The notes beneath the pieces are model-generated. The model was given only the letters and a program-made list of their open reading frames with translations, had not been told where the DNA came from and searched no databases. The position numbers and the translations under genes are program-made. Positions 18,083 to 27,803 of a DNA stretch of 64,000 nucleotides are shown here, piece after piece. Origin of the DNA: Streptomyces rishiriensis (GTDB lineage: Bacteria > Actinomycetota > Actinomycetes > Streptomycetales > Streptomycetaceae). Position 1 is the first letter of the stretch. The number at the start of each line of letters is the position of its first letter. Where the stretch lies: NCBI RefSeq assembly GCF_030815485.1, contig NZ_JAUSWV010000002.1:2976001-3040000 (forward strand), in the 5' to 3' direction.

Positions 18083-18707
18083 CCCAGGACTGCTTCTGCG
18101 GAGCCGCGCCGGCTCTCGCGCCCACGACGCCTTCGGACGGCGTCACGAACCGGCCGCCGGGGACGGCCTCGACGTGGGGTGCGCAGACCTCCCGGTCGGC
18201 CTCCGCCCGGCGGCCGACGGCATCGGGCAGGTCCGGCGTCGCGAGGAGCGTGCCGCAGGCCCGGACGGCGGCCTGGTGGTCGCCGACCCGGTAGGCGCGG
18301 AAGGGGAACCCGAGGAGCAGGCCCCACCGGTGCGCCCAGGCGGTGAAGGCCGGGTCGCCGGGTAGAACCCTGCCGACGACGGCGCCGAGCAGGGTGTACG
18401 CGGTGCGGTAGCGGCTCTGGGGGCGCAGTCGCGAGGCCGGCTCGTCGGACGGTGTCGAGACGGGCCGGGCGGGACACCCGGGCGCGCGAACGCGTCCATG
18501 ACTGCGGGCCGGTCGTCCGTCGTCTCCGCCCGCGGGTCCCGGCCGCCTCCGGGAGCGAGGAGGCGTCCTCCTCACCCGGCCGCCCGGCCCGGCCCGGCGC
18601 TCGTACAGGGCGGTCGCCTCGCGTCGAACGTGACCCGGGTCGCGTGCGTTGTCGGCGAGGTGGAAGACCGAGCGCGGCCTCCCGGCCCGGGCCCCGGCGG
18701 CCGTCAA
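18083..18707 (-). pseudogene. Possible frameshifted gene
   Basis: Third-position G/C bias moves between reading frames along this stretch. The start (around VFHLADNARDPGHVRRE) and the end (RTAYTLLGAVVGRVLPGD through VTPSEGVV) lie in one frame. The middle looks coding in the other two: EEDASSLPEAAGTRG in one, MDAFARPGVPPG in the other. The simplest reading is a gene broken by compensating indels. A real 212-residue protein beginning at a TTG is less likely. No family is recognised. Confidence 0.35.
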
Positions 18708-18719
18708 TCGGTGACGGGC

Positions 18720-20669
18720 TCAGTGCGTGTGCGCGCTCCCGGCCGGCTGGTTCACCGTCAACGGCAGCAGCTTCTTGCCGGTCGGGCCGATCTGGATGTG
18801 GGTGTCCATCGCCGGGCACACCCCGCAGTCGAAGCAGGGCGTCCAGCGGCAGTCCTCGACCTCCGTCTCGTCGAGGGCGTCCTGCCAGTCCTCCCAGAGC
18901 CAGTCCTTGTCGAGGCCCGAGTCGAGGTGGTCCCAGGGCAGGACCTCCTCGTAGGACTTCTCCCGCGTCGTGTACCAGTCCACGTCCACGCCGAAGGCGG
19001 GCAGCGTCTTGTCCGCGCAGGCCATCCAGCGGTCGTAGGAGAAGTGCTCACGCCAGCCGTCGAACCGGCCGCCGTCCTCGTAGACGGCCCGGATGACGGC
19101 GCCGATGCGGCGGTCGCCGCGCGAGAGCAGGCCCTCGACGATGCCGGGCTTGCCGTCGTGGTAGCGGAAGCCGATCGAGCGGCCGTACTTCTTGTCGCCG
19201 CGGATCTTGTCGCGGAGCTTCGTGAGACGCGCGTCGGTCTCCTCGGCGGAGAGCTGCGGCGCCCACTGGAACGGGGTGTGCGGCTTGGGCACGAACCCGC
19301 CGATCGACACCGTGCAGCGGATGTCGTTCTGGCCGGAGACCTTGCGGCCCTCGGCGATCACCTTCATCGCCATGTCGGCGATCTGGAGGACGTCCTCGTC
19401 CGTCTCCGTCGGCAGACCGCACATGAAGTACAGCTTCACCTGGCGCCAGCCGTTGCCGTACGCGGTGGAGACCGTCCGGATCAGGTCCTCTTCGGAGACC
19501 ATCTTGTTGATGACCTTGCGCATGCGCTCCGAGCCGCCCTCGGGGGCGAAGGTCAGGCCGGACCGGCGGCCGTTGCGGGTCAGCTCGTTCGCCAGGTCCA
19601 CGTTGAAGGCGTCGACGCGGGTGGAGGGGAGGGACAGACCGATCTTGTCCTCCTCGTAGCGGTCCGCGAGGCCCTTCGCGACCTCGGCGATCTCGCTGTG
19701 GTCAGCGCTCGACAGCGAGAGCAGGCCGACCTCCTCGAAGCCGGTCGCCTTCAGGCCCTTCTCGACCATGTCGCCGATACCGGTGATCGACCGCTCCCGC
19801 ACCGGCCGCGTGATCATGCCGGCCTGGCAGAAACGGCAGCCTCGGGTGCAGCCGCGGAAGATCTCCACCGACATGCGCTCGTGCACCGTCTCGGCGAGCG
19901 GGACCAGCGGCTGCTTGGGGTAGGGCCACTCGTCGAGGTCCATGACCGTGTGCTTCGACACGCGCCAGGGAACGCCCGACTTGTTCGGCACCACGCGGGC
20001 GATCCGGCCGTCCGGCAGGTACTCCACGTCGTAGAAGCGTGGGATGTAGACCGCGCCGGTCTTCGCGAGACGGAACAGGACCTCCTCGCGGCCGCCCGGC
20101 CGGCCCTCCGCCTTCCACTCGCGGATGATCTTCGTCATGTCCAGTACGGCCTGTTCGCCGTCGCCGATGACCGCCGCGTCGATGAAGTCGGCGATCGGCT
20201 CGGGGTTGAAGGCCGCGTGGCCGCCCGCCAGCACGATCGGGTCGTCGAGACCGCGGTCCCTGGACTCCAGCGGGATGCCCGCGAGGTCCAGCGCCGTGAG
20301 CATGTTCGTGTAGCCCAGCTCCGTGGAGAAGGACAGCCCGAACACGTCGAAGGCCTTCACCGGACGGTGGGCGTCCACCGTGAACTGCGGGACCGCGTGC
20401 TCCCGCATCAGCGCCTCCAGGTCCGGCCACACGCTGTACGTGCGCTCGGCCAGGACCCCCTCCTGCTCGTTCAGCACCTCGTAGAGGATCATGACGCCCT
20501 GGTTGGGCAGCCCGACCTCGTACGCGTCCGGGTACATGAGCGCCCAGCGGACGTCGCACGACTCCCAGGGCTTCACGGTGGAGTTGAGCTCGCCGCCCAC
20601 GTACTGGATCGGCTTCTGCACATGCGGGAGCAAGGCTTCGAGCTGCGGGAAGACCGATTCGACAGACAT
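18720..20669 (-). CDS. B12-binding-domain radical SAM protein (TIGR03960-like)
   Basis: A 649-residue radical SAM enzyme of unknown substrate. The N-terminal third resembles a cobalamin-binding fold (WALMYPDAYEVGLPNQGV; VFGLSFSTELGYTNML; GGHAAFNPEP). The [4Fe-4S] ligands are in RGCTRGCRFCQAG (CxxxCxxC). The TIM-barrel half follows (SLSSADHSEI, GSERMRKVINK, KLYFMCGLPTETDED). A further cysteine cluster at the C-terminus (CRWTPCFDCGVCP) may bind an auxiliary cluster or zinc. DUF2344 proteins usually accompany or are fused to this family; here the DUF2344 gene lies two genes downstream. ATG at 20669 is well supported. Confidence 0.9.
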   Translation of the reverse strand: MSVESVFPQLEALLPHVQKPIQYVGGELNSTVKPWESCDVRWALMYPDAYEVGLPNQGVMILYEVLNEQEGVLAERTYSVWPDLEALMREHAVPQFTVDAHRPVKAFDVFGLSFSTELGYTNMLTALDLAGIPLESRDRGLDDPIVLAGGHAAFNPEPIADFIDAAVIGDGEQAVLDMTKIIREWKAEGRPGGREEVLFRLAKTGAVYIPRFYDVEYLPDGRIARVVPNKSGVPWRVSKHTVMDLDEWPYPKQPLVPLAETVHERMSVEIFRGCTRGCRFCQAGMITRPVRERSITGIGDMVEKGLKATGFEEVGLLSLSSADHSEIAEVAKGLADRYEEDKIGLSLPSTRVDAFNVDLANELTRNGRRSGLTFAPEGGSERMRKVINKMVSEEDLIRTVSTAYGNGWRQVKLYFMCGLPTETDEDVLQIADMAMKVIAEGRKVSGQNDIRCTVSIGGFVPKPHTPFQWAPQLSAEETDARLTKLRDKIRGDKKYGRSIGFRYHDGKPGIVEGLLSRGDRRIGAVIRAVYEDGGRFDGWREHFSYDRWMACADKTLPAFGVDVDWYTTREKSYEEVLPWDHLDSGLDKDWLWEDWQDALDETEVEDCRWTPCFDCGVCPAMDTHIQIGPTGKKLLPLTVNQPAGSAHTH

Positions 20670-20788
20670 CGCGGCTTACCTTCGTGAGCTGATGGGGACA
20701 GGGGTGACCATCAAGCCTAACCCGCTCGGAGGACTCCCCCGTCCGTGCGGAACCCGGCCGCCCGGATACGGCGGCCGGGATCCCGGTG

Positions 20789-22294
20789 CTAGACCTCCAT
20801 CGACCCGCCGGTCTTCTTCCACTCCGCCGGGAGGGCCTCCTGCACCCGCTCGGCACGCCGCTCCTCACGGGCGTACAGCACGCCGTACGTGAAGTCGCTC
20901 TCGCCCGCCGCGTGCGCCACGGCGGACAGTTCCCGCAGCGTGGTGCGGGCCATGACGCTGTCCTGGTGGTCGCCGAGCAGGCTCTGGAGCGACTTCATGG
21001 TCTTGACCAGCGCCTTGGCCGGGCCGCCGAGGACCGGGCAGGCCGTCTCGGCCGCGTACCGCGTCCGCTTGGCCTTCTTGCGGGCCTCGTGCAGCGCGAG
21101 GTCGCGGTCGGTACCGGGCGGCTGCTCCATGGCCTCCTCGACCAGCGCGGACACCTTCCGGAAGTCCTTGCGCACGGCCTTGGCCAGCACCTTGTGCGGC
21201 TTCTTGGCGGCCGCGTCGAGCGTCGGCGGGTCGCTGACCACGGCGTCCAGGCTGTCGAGGAGCGCCAGATAGCGCGGCGAGTCGAGTACGCCGAGCAGCC
21301 GGCGGCGGGAACCGTGCCCCTTGGCCTTGGCCCAGGTGCTCAGCCGGTCCTCGATCGGTCCGGAGATCAGGGTGGGGGGCAGTTCGTCGAGCGCCGCGTC
21401 CAGCCGTTCGGTCAGCACCTCGTGATCGCGGCCCACGCCCAGTTCCCCGGTCAGCCACTTCAGTTCGGCGCCGATCGGGTCGGTGACCTGCCGGTCGAAG
21501 ATCTTGTGGAAGGAGCGGAACGTGCTGCGCAGCCGGCGGGTGGCGACCCGCATGTCGTGGATCGAGTCCTCGACGTCCCGGCGCACGGCCGGGTCGAGCG
21601 CGACGATCGCATCCCGCTGGGCACGGATGTACGCCAGAACGTGGTCGCCGGCGGTGACGGGCTCGGCGGGGCCCCTGCCCTCCGGCCGAGGACGCCCGCC
21701 CTTCGTCTCCGCCAGCGCCCGCGCCAGCTTCGACGCGGACTTCGACGGCCGTACGCCCGCCTTGCGCAGCCGCTTCTCCACCTTGTCGAGCAGGACCGGG
21801 TCGCCGCCGTCGGCGAGTTCCACCTCGATCTCGGTCCACTCGGCCCGGCCCTCGCCGCCGAACTTCCGGTCCGCGCGTACGGCGTCCACGCTCGCCTCGG
21901 CGAGCAGCCGGCCCCGGGAGTCGATGAGTTCGCGGATGTCCCGGCTGGAGCGCAGCCGCACCACGGGCACGAGCTGCCCCTCGCGGACGCGGGAGCGGAC
22001 CAGCCCGGCGAGTTCGTCGGGTACGACGTCGGAGAGCGGGGCCGAGATCTCGTCCCGGACACCGGGCCCGACCGGCAGTTTCAGGTGCCAGCCGGCGTCG
22101 GAGCCTCCGGTGCGGCGGCGCAGGGTGATGGAGGCCGAGGCCAGGCGCAGGTCGGAGGTGTCGTAGTAGGTCGCGTCGAGCTCGGTGACGCCCTTGTCGA
22201 CCACGGACGCGATCCCGGCGACACCGGTCAGGTCCGGCAGCCCGCTCTCTTCGGATTCGTACTTGCGCTCGATCTCGCGTTTCGTCTCCGTCAT
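20789..22294 (-). CDS. CYTH and CHAD domain protein
   Basis: A 501-residue two-domain protein. Residues 1-200 are a CYTH tunnel domain beginning with the triphosphate-binding EIERKY and followed by YYDTSDLRL, TLRRRTGG and WHLKLP. Residues 225-500 are an all-helical CHAD domain with conserved histidines and basic residues (HDMRVATRRLRSTFRSF; LHEARKKAKRTRYAAE). CYTH proteins hydrolyse or form inorganic tri- and polyphosphate, and CHAD domains bind polyphosphate, so a role in polyphosphate metabolism or localisation is likely but inferred. It stands alone on the minus strand. Confidence 0.9.
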   Translation of the reverse strand: MTETKREIERKYESEESGLPDLTGVAGIASVVDKGVTELDATYYDTSDLRLASASITLRRRTGGSDAGWHLKLPVGPGVRDEISAPLSDVVPDELAGLVRSRVREGQLVPVVRLRSSRDIRELIDSRGRLLAEASVDAVRADRKFGGEGRAEWTEIEVELADGGDPVLLDKVEKRLRKAGVRPSKSASKLARALAETKGGRPRPEGRGPAEPVTAGDHVLAYIRAQRDAIVALDPAVRRDVEDSIHDMRVATRRLRSTFRSFHKIFDRQVTDPIGAELKWLTGELGVGRDHEVLTERLDAALDELPPTLISGPIEDRLSTWAKAKGHGSRRRLLGVLDSPRYLALLDSLDAVVSDPPTLDAAAKKPHKVLAKAVRKDFRKVSALVEEAMEQPPGTDRDLALHEARKKAKRTRYAAETACPVLGGPAKALVKTMKSLQSLLGDHQDSVMARTTLRELSAVAHAAGESDFTYGVLYAREERRAERVQEALPAEWKKTGGSMEV

Positions 22295-22397
22295 GCGTCG
22301 AACCTAGTCGGAGTCGGGCCCGACCGGCAGTGCGCCCGGGACCCGAGTCACGGCCCGACCAGGGGAAAACCAGAGGTCCGGTTCCTCTTCGCGCCGC

Positions 22398-23597
22398 TCA
22401 CGCCGACATGGGCCGCTGCACCCGGATGGACTGGAGCAGCCCCAGCGCCACCCACACCGCGAACATGGACGTGCCGCCGTAGGAGACGAACGGCAGCGGA
22501 AGGCCCGTCACCGGCATGATCCCCAGGGTCATCCCGATGTTCTCGAAGGACTGGAAGGCGAACCAGGCCACGATGCCCGCGGCGACGATCGTGCCGTACA
22601 GCTCCGTCGTCTCGCGAGCTATGCGGCTGGCACGCCAGAGGATGACACCGAGCAGGACGATGATCAGGCCCGCGCCGATGAAGCCCAGTTCCTCGCCCGC
22701 GACGGTGAAGACGAAGTCCGTCTGCTGCTCCGGGACGAACTGGCCCGTCGTCTGTGACCCGTGGAACAGCCCGGCGCCGGTGAGGCCGCCGGAGCCGATC
22801 GCGATCCGCGCCTGGTTGGTGTTGTAGCCGACGCCCGCGGGGTCGAGGCTGGGGTTGGCGAAGGCGGCGAAGCGGGCGATCTGGTAGTCGTCCAGGATGT
22901 GCAGCTGCCAGACCGCGATCGCGCCGGCCGCGCCCGCGCCGAGCAGTCCGAAGACCCAGCGGTTGGAGGCGCCGGAGGCCAGCAGCACGCCCAGCACGAT
23001 CATCACCATGACCATGACCGAACCGAGGTCGGGCATGAGCATCACGATCAGCATGGGGACGGCCGCGAGCCCGAGGGCCTGGAGCACCGTGCGCTGGTCG
23101 GGGTAGAGCTTGTCGCCGGCGTCGACCCGGGCCGCGAGCAGCATCGCCATGCCCAGGATGATCGTGATCTTCACGAACTCCGAGGGCTGGAGCGAGAATC
23201 CGCCGCCCACCACGATCCAGGAGTGGGCGCCGTTGACCGTCGAGCCCAGCGGCGTCAGGACCGCCAGGATGCCCATGAGCGAGAGGCCGTAGAGGACCGG
23301 TACCGCGTTGCGCAGGGTGCGGTGGCCGAGCCAGACCGTCCCGATCATCAGGCAGATGCCGATGCCGGTGTTCATCAGGTGCCGGACGAGGAAGAAGTAC
23401 GGGTCGCCCTGGTTGATCTCGGTGCGGTTGCGGGTCGCCGAGTAGACCAGGACCGAGCCGATCAGCGACAGGGCGATCGCCGACATCAGTATCGGCCAGT
23501 CCAGCCGCCGGGCCAGCGAGTCACGGGCGAAGACCCGGGTCCAGCCGGCCCGCTCGGGCCCGTATCCGGAGACGGAGAAACCGTTCGCGCCGGTCAT
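22398..23597 (-). CDS. rodA: RodA-type SEDS peptidoglycan glycosyltransferase
   Basis: A 399-residue polytopic membrane protein of the FtsW/RodA/SpoVE family, which polymerises lipid II into glycan strands with a class B PBP. About ten hydrophobic segments are visible, and the family signature near the C-terminus reads IMPVTGLPLPFVSYGGTS. ATG at 23597 overlaps the stop of the PBP2 gene (ATGA) with GGAGG eight bases upstream, so the two are translationally coupled. In streptomycetes this mre-linked pair acts in wall assembly, notably of spores. GTG at 23603 is a less likely start. Confidence 0.93.
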   Translation of the reverse strand: MTGANGFSVSGYGPERAGWTRVFARDSLARRLDWPILMSAIALSLIGSVLVYSATRNRTEINQGDPYFFLVRHLMNTGIGICLMIGTVWLGHRTLRNAVPVLYGLSLMGILAVLTPLGSTVNGAHSWIVVGGGFSLQPSEFVKITIILGMAMLLAARVDAGDKLYPDQRTVLQALGLAAVPMLIVMLMPDLGSVMVMVMIVLGVLLASGASNRWVFGLLGAGAAGAIAVWQLHILDDYQIARFAAFANPSLDPAGVGYNTNQARIAIGSGGLTGAGLFHGSQTTGQFVPEQQTDFVFTVAGEELGFIGAGLIIVLLGVILWRASRIARETTELYGTIVAAGIVAWFAFQSFENIGMTLGIMPVTGLPLPFVSYGGTSMFAVWVALGLLQSIRVQRPMSA

Positions 23598-25843
23598 GTG
23601 CACATCCTCCGGCTTCCCCTCTTCCGCCGTCGCCTGCGGGTGTCGCGGTTGGTGCCCGTGTTCTGCTGCACGGTGGCCCCCGGCTGCGTCTCGTCCGGCT
23701 GCGGCGTGCCCTGCTGGCTGACGCGCTGTTCCTTCGCCGGGTCCTTGGAGACCTTCGGGGCCTTGATCGTGCCGTCCGCCTGGACCTTCGGCAGGGTGGT
23801 CTGCGGGGTGGGCAGCAGGGCGTTCTTCTTGTCGATCTTGCCGTCGTCGGCGACGCCGTACATCGCGTTGTAGATGTGCCGTACGGCCTCACCCGAGGCG
23901 CCCGAGCCGGTACCGGCCTGAGCGATCGTCATGACGACCGTGTAGTCCTTGCTGTACGTGGCGAGCCAGGACGTCGTCTGCTTGCCGTAGACCTCCGCGG
24001 TGCCGGTCTTGGCGTGCAGCGGGATCTCCTCCTGCGGCCAGCCGCCGAACTTCCAGGCGGCGGTACCGCGCGTGACCACGCCTTCCAGCGCGGCGTCCAT
24101 GCCCTTGATCGTCGCCTGGTCGACCGGCAGCTTGCCCTGGACCTTGGGCTTGATCTCCTGGACGGTCTTGCCGTCGGCGCTGACGATCGCCTTGCCGATG
24201 GTCGGGGTGTACATCGTGCCGCCGTTGGCGAGCGCCCCGTAGATCACGGCCTCCTGGATCGGGGTGACGAGGGTGTCGCCCTGACCGATGGAGTAGTTGA
24301 TCGAGTCGCCCTCGCGCATCTTGTTGCCCTCGAGGCAGTTCTCGTACGCGATCTTCTCGACGTAACTGCCGTCCTTCTTGCCGTACTTGCACCAGGAGTC
24401 CTTGTTGGCCTTCCAGTAGGACTCCTTCCACTGACGGTCCGGGACACGGCCGGTGACCTCGTTGGGCAGGTCGATGCCGGTCTCCTTGCCGAGACCGAAC
24501 TGGTGGGCGGCCTTGTAGAAGTAGTCCTTGGGCTCACCCTTGGCCGGGTTGATGCCGCCGTCCCTCTTCCACTCCCGGTCCGCGAGACCGTAGAAGACGG
24601 TGTCGCAGGAGACCTCCAGGGCCCGGCCGAGCGAGATGGGGCCGAAGCTCTCCCCCTCGAAGTTCTTGAAGACCTGGCCGCCCACCGAGTACGAGCTGGT
24701 GCACGGGTAGCCGCCGTCCCACTCGTAGCCGGCCTCGACCGCCGCGGCCGTGGAGACCACCTTGAAGGTGGAGCCGGGCGCCGACTGACCCTGTATGGCC
24801 CGGTTCAGCAGCGGGTAGTCCGAGTTCTTCCCGGTGAGCTTCTTGTAGTCCTTGGCCGAGATGCCGCCGACCCAGACGTTGGGGTCGTAGGCCGGGGCGG
24901 ACGCCATGGCGACGACGCGGCCGGTCTTGGCCTCCATCACCACGACGGCGCCGGAGTCGGCCTTGTAGTTCTCGCCGGTGATCTTGTCGAACTGGGTGCG
25001 AGCGATCTTCATCGCGTTGTTCAGCTCGTACTCGGCGACCCGCTGGACGCGGGCGTCGATGCTGGTGACGAGGTTGGAGCCGGGCTGGGCCGCGTCCGCC
25101 TCGGCCTGGCCGATGACACGGCCGAGGTTGTCCACCTCGTACCGGGTGACACCGGCCTTGCCGCGCAGCTCCTTGTCGTACTGGCGCTCCAGGCCGCTGC
25201 GGCCGACCTGGTCGGAGCGCAGATAGGGCGAGTCGGTGTCCTGGGCCTTGGTGATCTCGGCGTCCGTCACCGGGGAGAGGTAACCGAGGACCTGGGCGGT
25301 GTTGGCGTTGCCGGGGGCGGCGTAGCGACGCACGGCCTCGGGCTCGGCGGTGATGCCGGGGAAGTCCTCGGCGCGCTCGCGGATCTGCAGGGCCTGCTTG
25401 GCGGTGGCCTCGTCGGTGATCGGGATCGGCTGGTAGGGCGAGCCGTTCCAGCAGGGCTGGGGTGTCTTGGCGTCGCACAGCCGGACCTTCTGCGCGACCT
25501 CCTCGGCGCTCATGCCGAGGACTCCCGCGAGCTTGGCCAGGACCGCCTTGCCGTCGTCCTTCTGCTTCAGCAGGTCGGTGCGGGAGGCGGAGACCACGAG
25601 CCGCGTCTCGTTGTCGGCGAGGGCCACCCCGCGCGCGTCCAGGATCGAGCCGCGTACGGCGGGCTCGACGACCTGCTGGACGTGGTTGCCGGAGGCCTCC
25701 TTGGCGTATTCGGCGCCCTCCCGGATCTGGAGGTACCACAGGCGGCCGCCGAGGGTGCCGAGCAGGGAGAGGACGAGGATCTGGATCACGACGAGCCTGA
25801 TCTGGACCCGTGGGGTCCGACCGGTCTCGGGAATGTTGGTCAC
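23594..25843 (-). CDS. mrdA: Class B penicillin-binding protein 2 (transpeptidase)
   Basis: A 749-residue bitopic membrane transpeptidase that cross-links peptidoglycan with RodA. It has a short cytoplasmic tail, one membrane segment (about residues 12-35), a PBP dimer domain, and the transpeptidase domain. The active-site SxxK is in SAPGSTFKVVS and the KTG box in HAKTGTAEVYG; YSIGQGD lies in the same domain. After the catalytic domain is a Pro/Gln/Thr-rich tail. GTG at 25843 has GGAGG seven bases upstream and is preferred over a longer frame starting at 25888. It is part of the mreBCD cluster. Confidence 0.92.
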   Translation of the reverse strand: MTNIPETGRTPRVQIRLVVIQILVLSLLGTLGGRLWYLQIREGAEYAKEASGNHVQQVVEPAVRGSILDARGVALADNETRLVVSASRTDLLKQKDDGKAVLAKLAGVLGMSAEEVAQKVRLCDAKTPQPCWNGSPYQPIPITDEATAKQALQIRERAEDFPGITAEPEAVRRYAAPGNANTAQVLGYLSPVTDAEITKAQDTDSPYLRSDQVGRSGLERQYDKELRGKAGVTRYEVDNLGRVIGQAEADAAQPGSNLVTSIDARVQRVAEYELNNAMKIARTQFDKITGENYKADSGAVVVMEAKTGRVVAMASAPAYDPNVWVGGISAKDYKKLTGKNSDYPLLNRAIQGQSAPGSTFKVVSTAAAVEAGYEWDGGYPCTSSYSVGGQVFKNFEGESFGPISLGRALEVSCDTVFYGLADREWKRDGGINPAKGEPKDYFYKAAHQFGLGKETGIDLPNEVTGRVPDRQWKESYWKANKDSWCKYGKKDGSYVEKIAYENCLEGNKMREGDSINYSIGQGDTLVTPIQEAVIYGALANGGTMYTPTIGKAIVSADGKTVQEIKPKVQGKLPVDQATIKGMDAALEGVVTRGTAAWKFGGWPQEEIPLHAKTGTAEVYGKQTTSWLATYSKDYTVVMTIAQAGTGSGASGEAVRHIYNAMYGVADDGKIDKKNALLPTPQTTLPKVQADGTIKAPKVSKDPAKEQRVSQQGTPQPDETQPGATVQQNTGTNRDTRRRRRKRGSRRMCT

Positions 25844-25997
25844 TGCGGTGCCTCCCCCTCTCCGTACGCGCCATCGGTACGCGGACATCTGTGCGCGGAC
25901 GAATGATGAACGATCAGCCTGTGCGGCCGCGTTCCGCGGGAAGTTCCCCGTTCGGGTGATCCGTCCTCTGGCGCGCCCCGCGCGCCGGCGCCCACGC

Positions 25998-26669
25998 TCA
26001 CAGCCGCTTGACCCCCTTGATACGACCGGCGCGCGCCCCGCGTGAGCGGGCCGCCTTCAACTTCAGCCCGTTGCGCTGCCCGCCGATCCTGAGACCCGTA
26101 CCGGAGGAGAGCCAGCCGGACGAGATGTCCGGGCTCTTGGCGGCCGAGTTGGTCTCCGCGAGGGGGTCGTTGTCGGCGCGTCGCGCCAGGAACATGACCG
26201 CGGGAACGACGAACGGGGCCAGCAGCAGGTCGTACAGACCGGCCGTGAACAGCAGCCCGGTGAGGCCGACATGGCGGGCTGCGGTGTCGCCGACGAGGGC
26301 GCCCACTCCGGCGTACAGCAGGGTGGAGCCGATCGCGGCGCCGACGACCACGACCATCGGGCCGGTGGCCGACTTGATCTGCCCGCTCTCGGGCTTGACG
26401 AGCCCGGCGAGGTAGCCGATGACGCACAGCACGAGGGCGTAGCGCCCGGCGGCGTGGTCGGCGGGCGGCGCGAGGTCGGCGAGCAGACCGGCGCCGAAGC
26501 CGATGAGCGCGCCGCCGACATGGCCGTAGACCATGGCCAGGCCCAGCACGGTGAGCAGGAGGAGGTCGGGGACGGCGCCCGGGAGGTGGAGCCGGGCGAG
26601 GACGCTCACCTGGATCACCAGGGCGACGACGACCAGCGGGACGGAGAGCAGGATCCGGTTGACGCGCAT
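25998..26669 (-). CDS. mreD: Rod-shape-determining protein MreD
   Basis: A 223-residue integral membrane protein with five or six hydrophobic segments, beginning MRVNRILLSVPLVVVALVIQ. MreD links MreC with the wall-synthesis machinery. The C-terminal 50 residues are basic and rich in Ser/Arg/Lys, longer than in E. coli MreD. It lies 11 bases downstream of the mreC stop and 154 bases upstream of the PBP2 gene. ATG at 26669 has GGAG upstream. Confidence 0.9.
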   Translation of the reverse strand: MRVNRILLSVPLVVVALVIQVSVLARLHLPGAVPDLLLLTVLGLAMVYGHVGGALIGFGAGLLADLAPPADHAAGRYALVLCVIGYLAGLVKPESGQIKSATGPMVVVVGAAIGSTLLYAGVGALVGDTAARHVGLTGLLFTAGLYDLLLAPFVVPAVMFLARRADNDPLAETNSAAKSPDISSGWLSSGTGLRIGGQRNGLKLKAARSRGARAGRIKGVKRL

Positions 26670-26683
26670 GGGGGTGTCAGCTC

Positions 26684-27622
26684 CTACTGCTGCTGGCCGT
26701 CTACGGGTGCGTTCGCGTTCGGAGTGACCGTGACGGTCACCGTCGGCGTGGGGACCGGCTTGGGCTTCGAGGGGAGCACGGTGTCGCGCGGGTCCTTCTT
26801 CGGAGCCTCGACGACCACGCCCACGATGTCGAGCTTGGTGAAGCTGACGTACGGCGTGACGTAGAGGGTGCGGGTGAGATCGCCACCCGAGGGGTCGACG
26901 CGGGAGACGACTCCGACGGGGACGCCGGGCACGAAGGGCTTGTCGGCCTGCGAGCCGAAGGTGACGAGCCGGTCGCCCTTCTTCACCTCGGCCTTGCCGT
27001 TGAGGAGTTCGACGCGCAGCGGCCGGTCGCCCTGTCCGGACGCGAAACCGAGCTCGTCGGACGCCTCCATCCGGGTGCCGACGGTGAAGTCGGGGTCGCT
27101 GGCCAGGAGCACCGTCGCGGTGTTCGGCCCGACGGTGGTGACCCGCCCGACCAGACCCTCCCCGTTGAGGACCGTCATGTCGCGCTTGACGCCGTCGTTC
27201 GCGCCGACGTCGATGGTGATGGTCCAGGAGAAGCCCTGGGCCGCTCCTATCGCGATGACCTCCGCGCCCTTGATGCCGTACTGGCCGGTGCCGGCGATCT
27301 TCAGCATCTTGTCCAGCTGCGCCAGCCGGCTGCGGTTGCGGTCGTCGCTGCCGAGCTTGGCCTTGAGAGCCGCGTTCTCCTTCTCCAGATCGGTGAGCCG
27401 GTCGTGGCGTTCACCGGAGTCCCGGACGGCGGAGACGGCGTTGCCGACGGGATCCACCGCCGACGACACGCCGTTCTCGATCGGGCCGAAGGCCGCGGCC
27501 GCGGCCTGCCGGGCACCGTCGACCGGGGAATCCTCCCCACCCCGGATGTCCACCGTGATCAGCGCGAACGCTACGGCGATCAGCAGCACCAGGAGCAGCC
27601 GGCTCTCTCGTGTGTCCCTCAC
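26684..27622 (-). CDS. mreC: Rod-shape-determining protein MreC
   Basis: A 312-residue bitopic protein with an N-terminal membrane anchor (LLLVLLIAVAFALITVDI). A coiled-coil segment follows (RHDRLTDLEKENAALKAKL), then the beta-rich periplasmic-type domain with the MreC motif GLVGRVTTVGPNTATVLLASD. It scaffolds PBPs and RodA outside the membrane. The C-terminus is Pro/Thr-rich. The start is uncertain: GTG at 27622 (RDTRESRLLL) fits homologues I recall, while a TTG at 27658 would add 12 basic residues. It is co-oriented with mreB and mreD. Confidence 0.88.
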   Translation of the reverse strand: MRDTRESRLLLVLLIAVAFALITVDIRGGEDSPVDGARQAAAAAFGPIENGVSSAVDPVGNAVSAVRDSGERHDRLTDLEKENAALKAKLGSDDRNRSRLAQLDKMLKIAGTGQYGIKGAEVIAIGAAQGFSWTITIDVGANDGVKRDMTVLNGEGLVGRVTTVGPNTATVLLASDPDFTVGTRMEASDELGFASGQGDRPLRVELLNGKAEVKKGDRLVTFGSQADKPFVPGVPVGVVSRVDPSGGDLTRTLYVTPYVSFTKLDIVGVVVEAPKKDPRDTVLPSKPKPVPTPTVTVTVTPNANAPVDGQQQ

Positions 27623-27803
27623 GTGCGGCGGCCGTGCCCTTCCTCGAGAAGAAACCAAGAACAGGAATCAAGAAACAGGATCAGGAATTGGGGTAGCCCC
27701 GGGCCAGGATGACCAAGGGCGCTTTGTGGGAGCTTATGCCGCAATATCAACGATCCGCCGCACGAGAAGGGATCATCCCGTACGGCGGAATCGAAGCGTT
27801 ACG

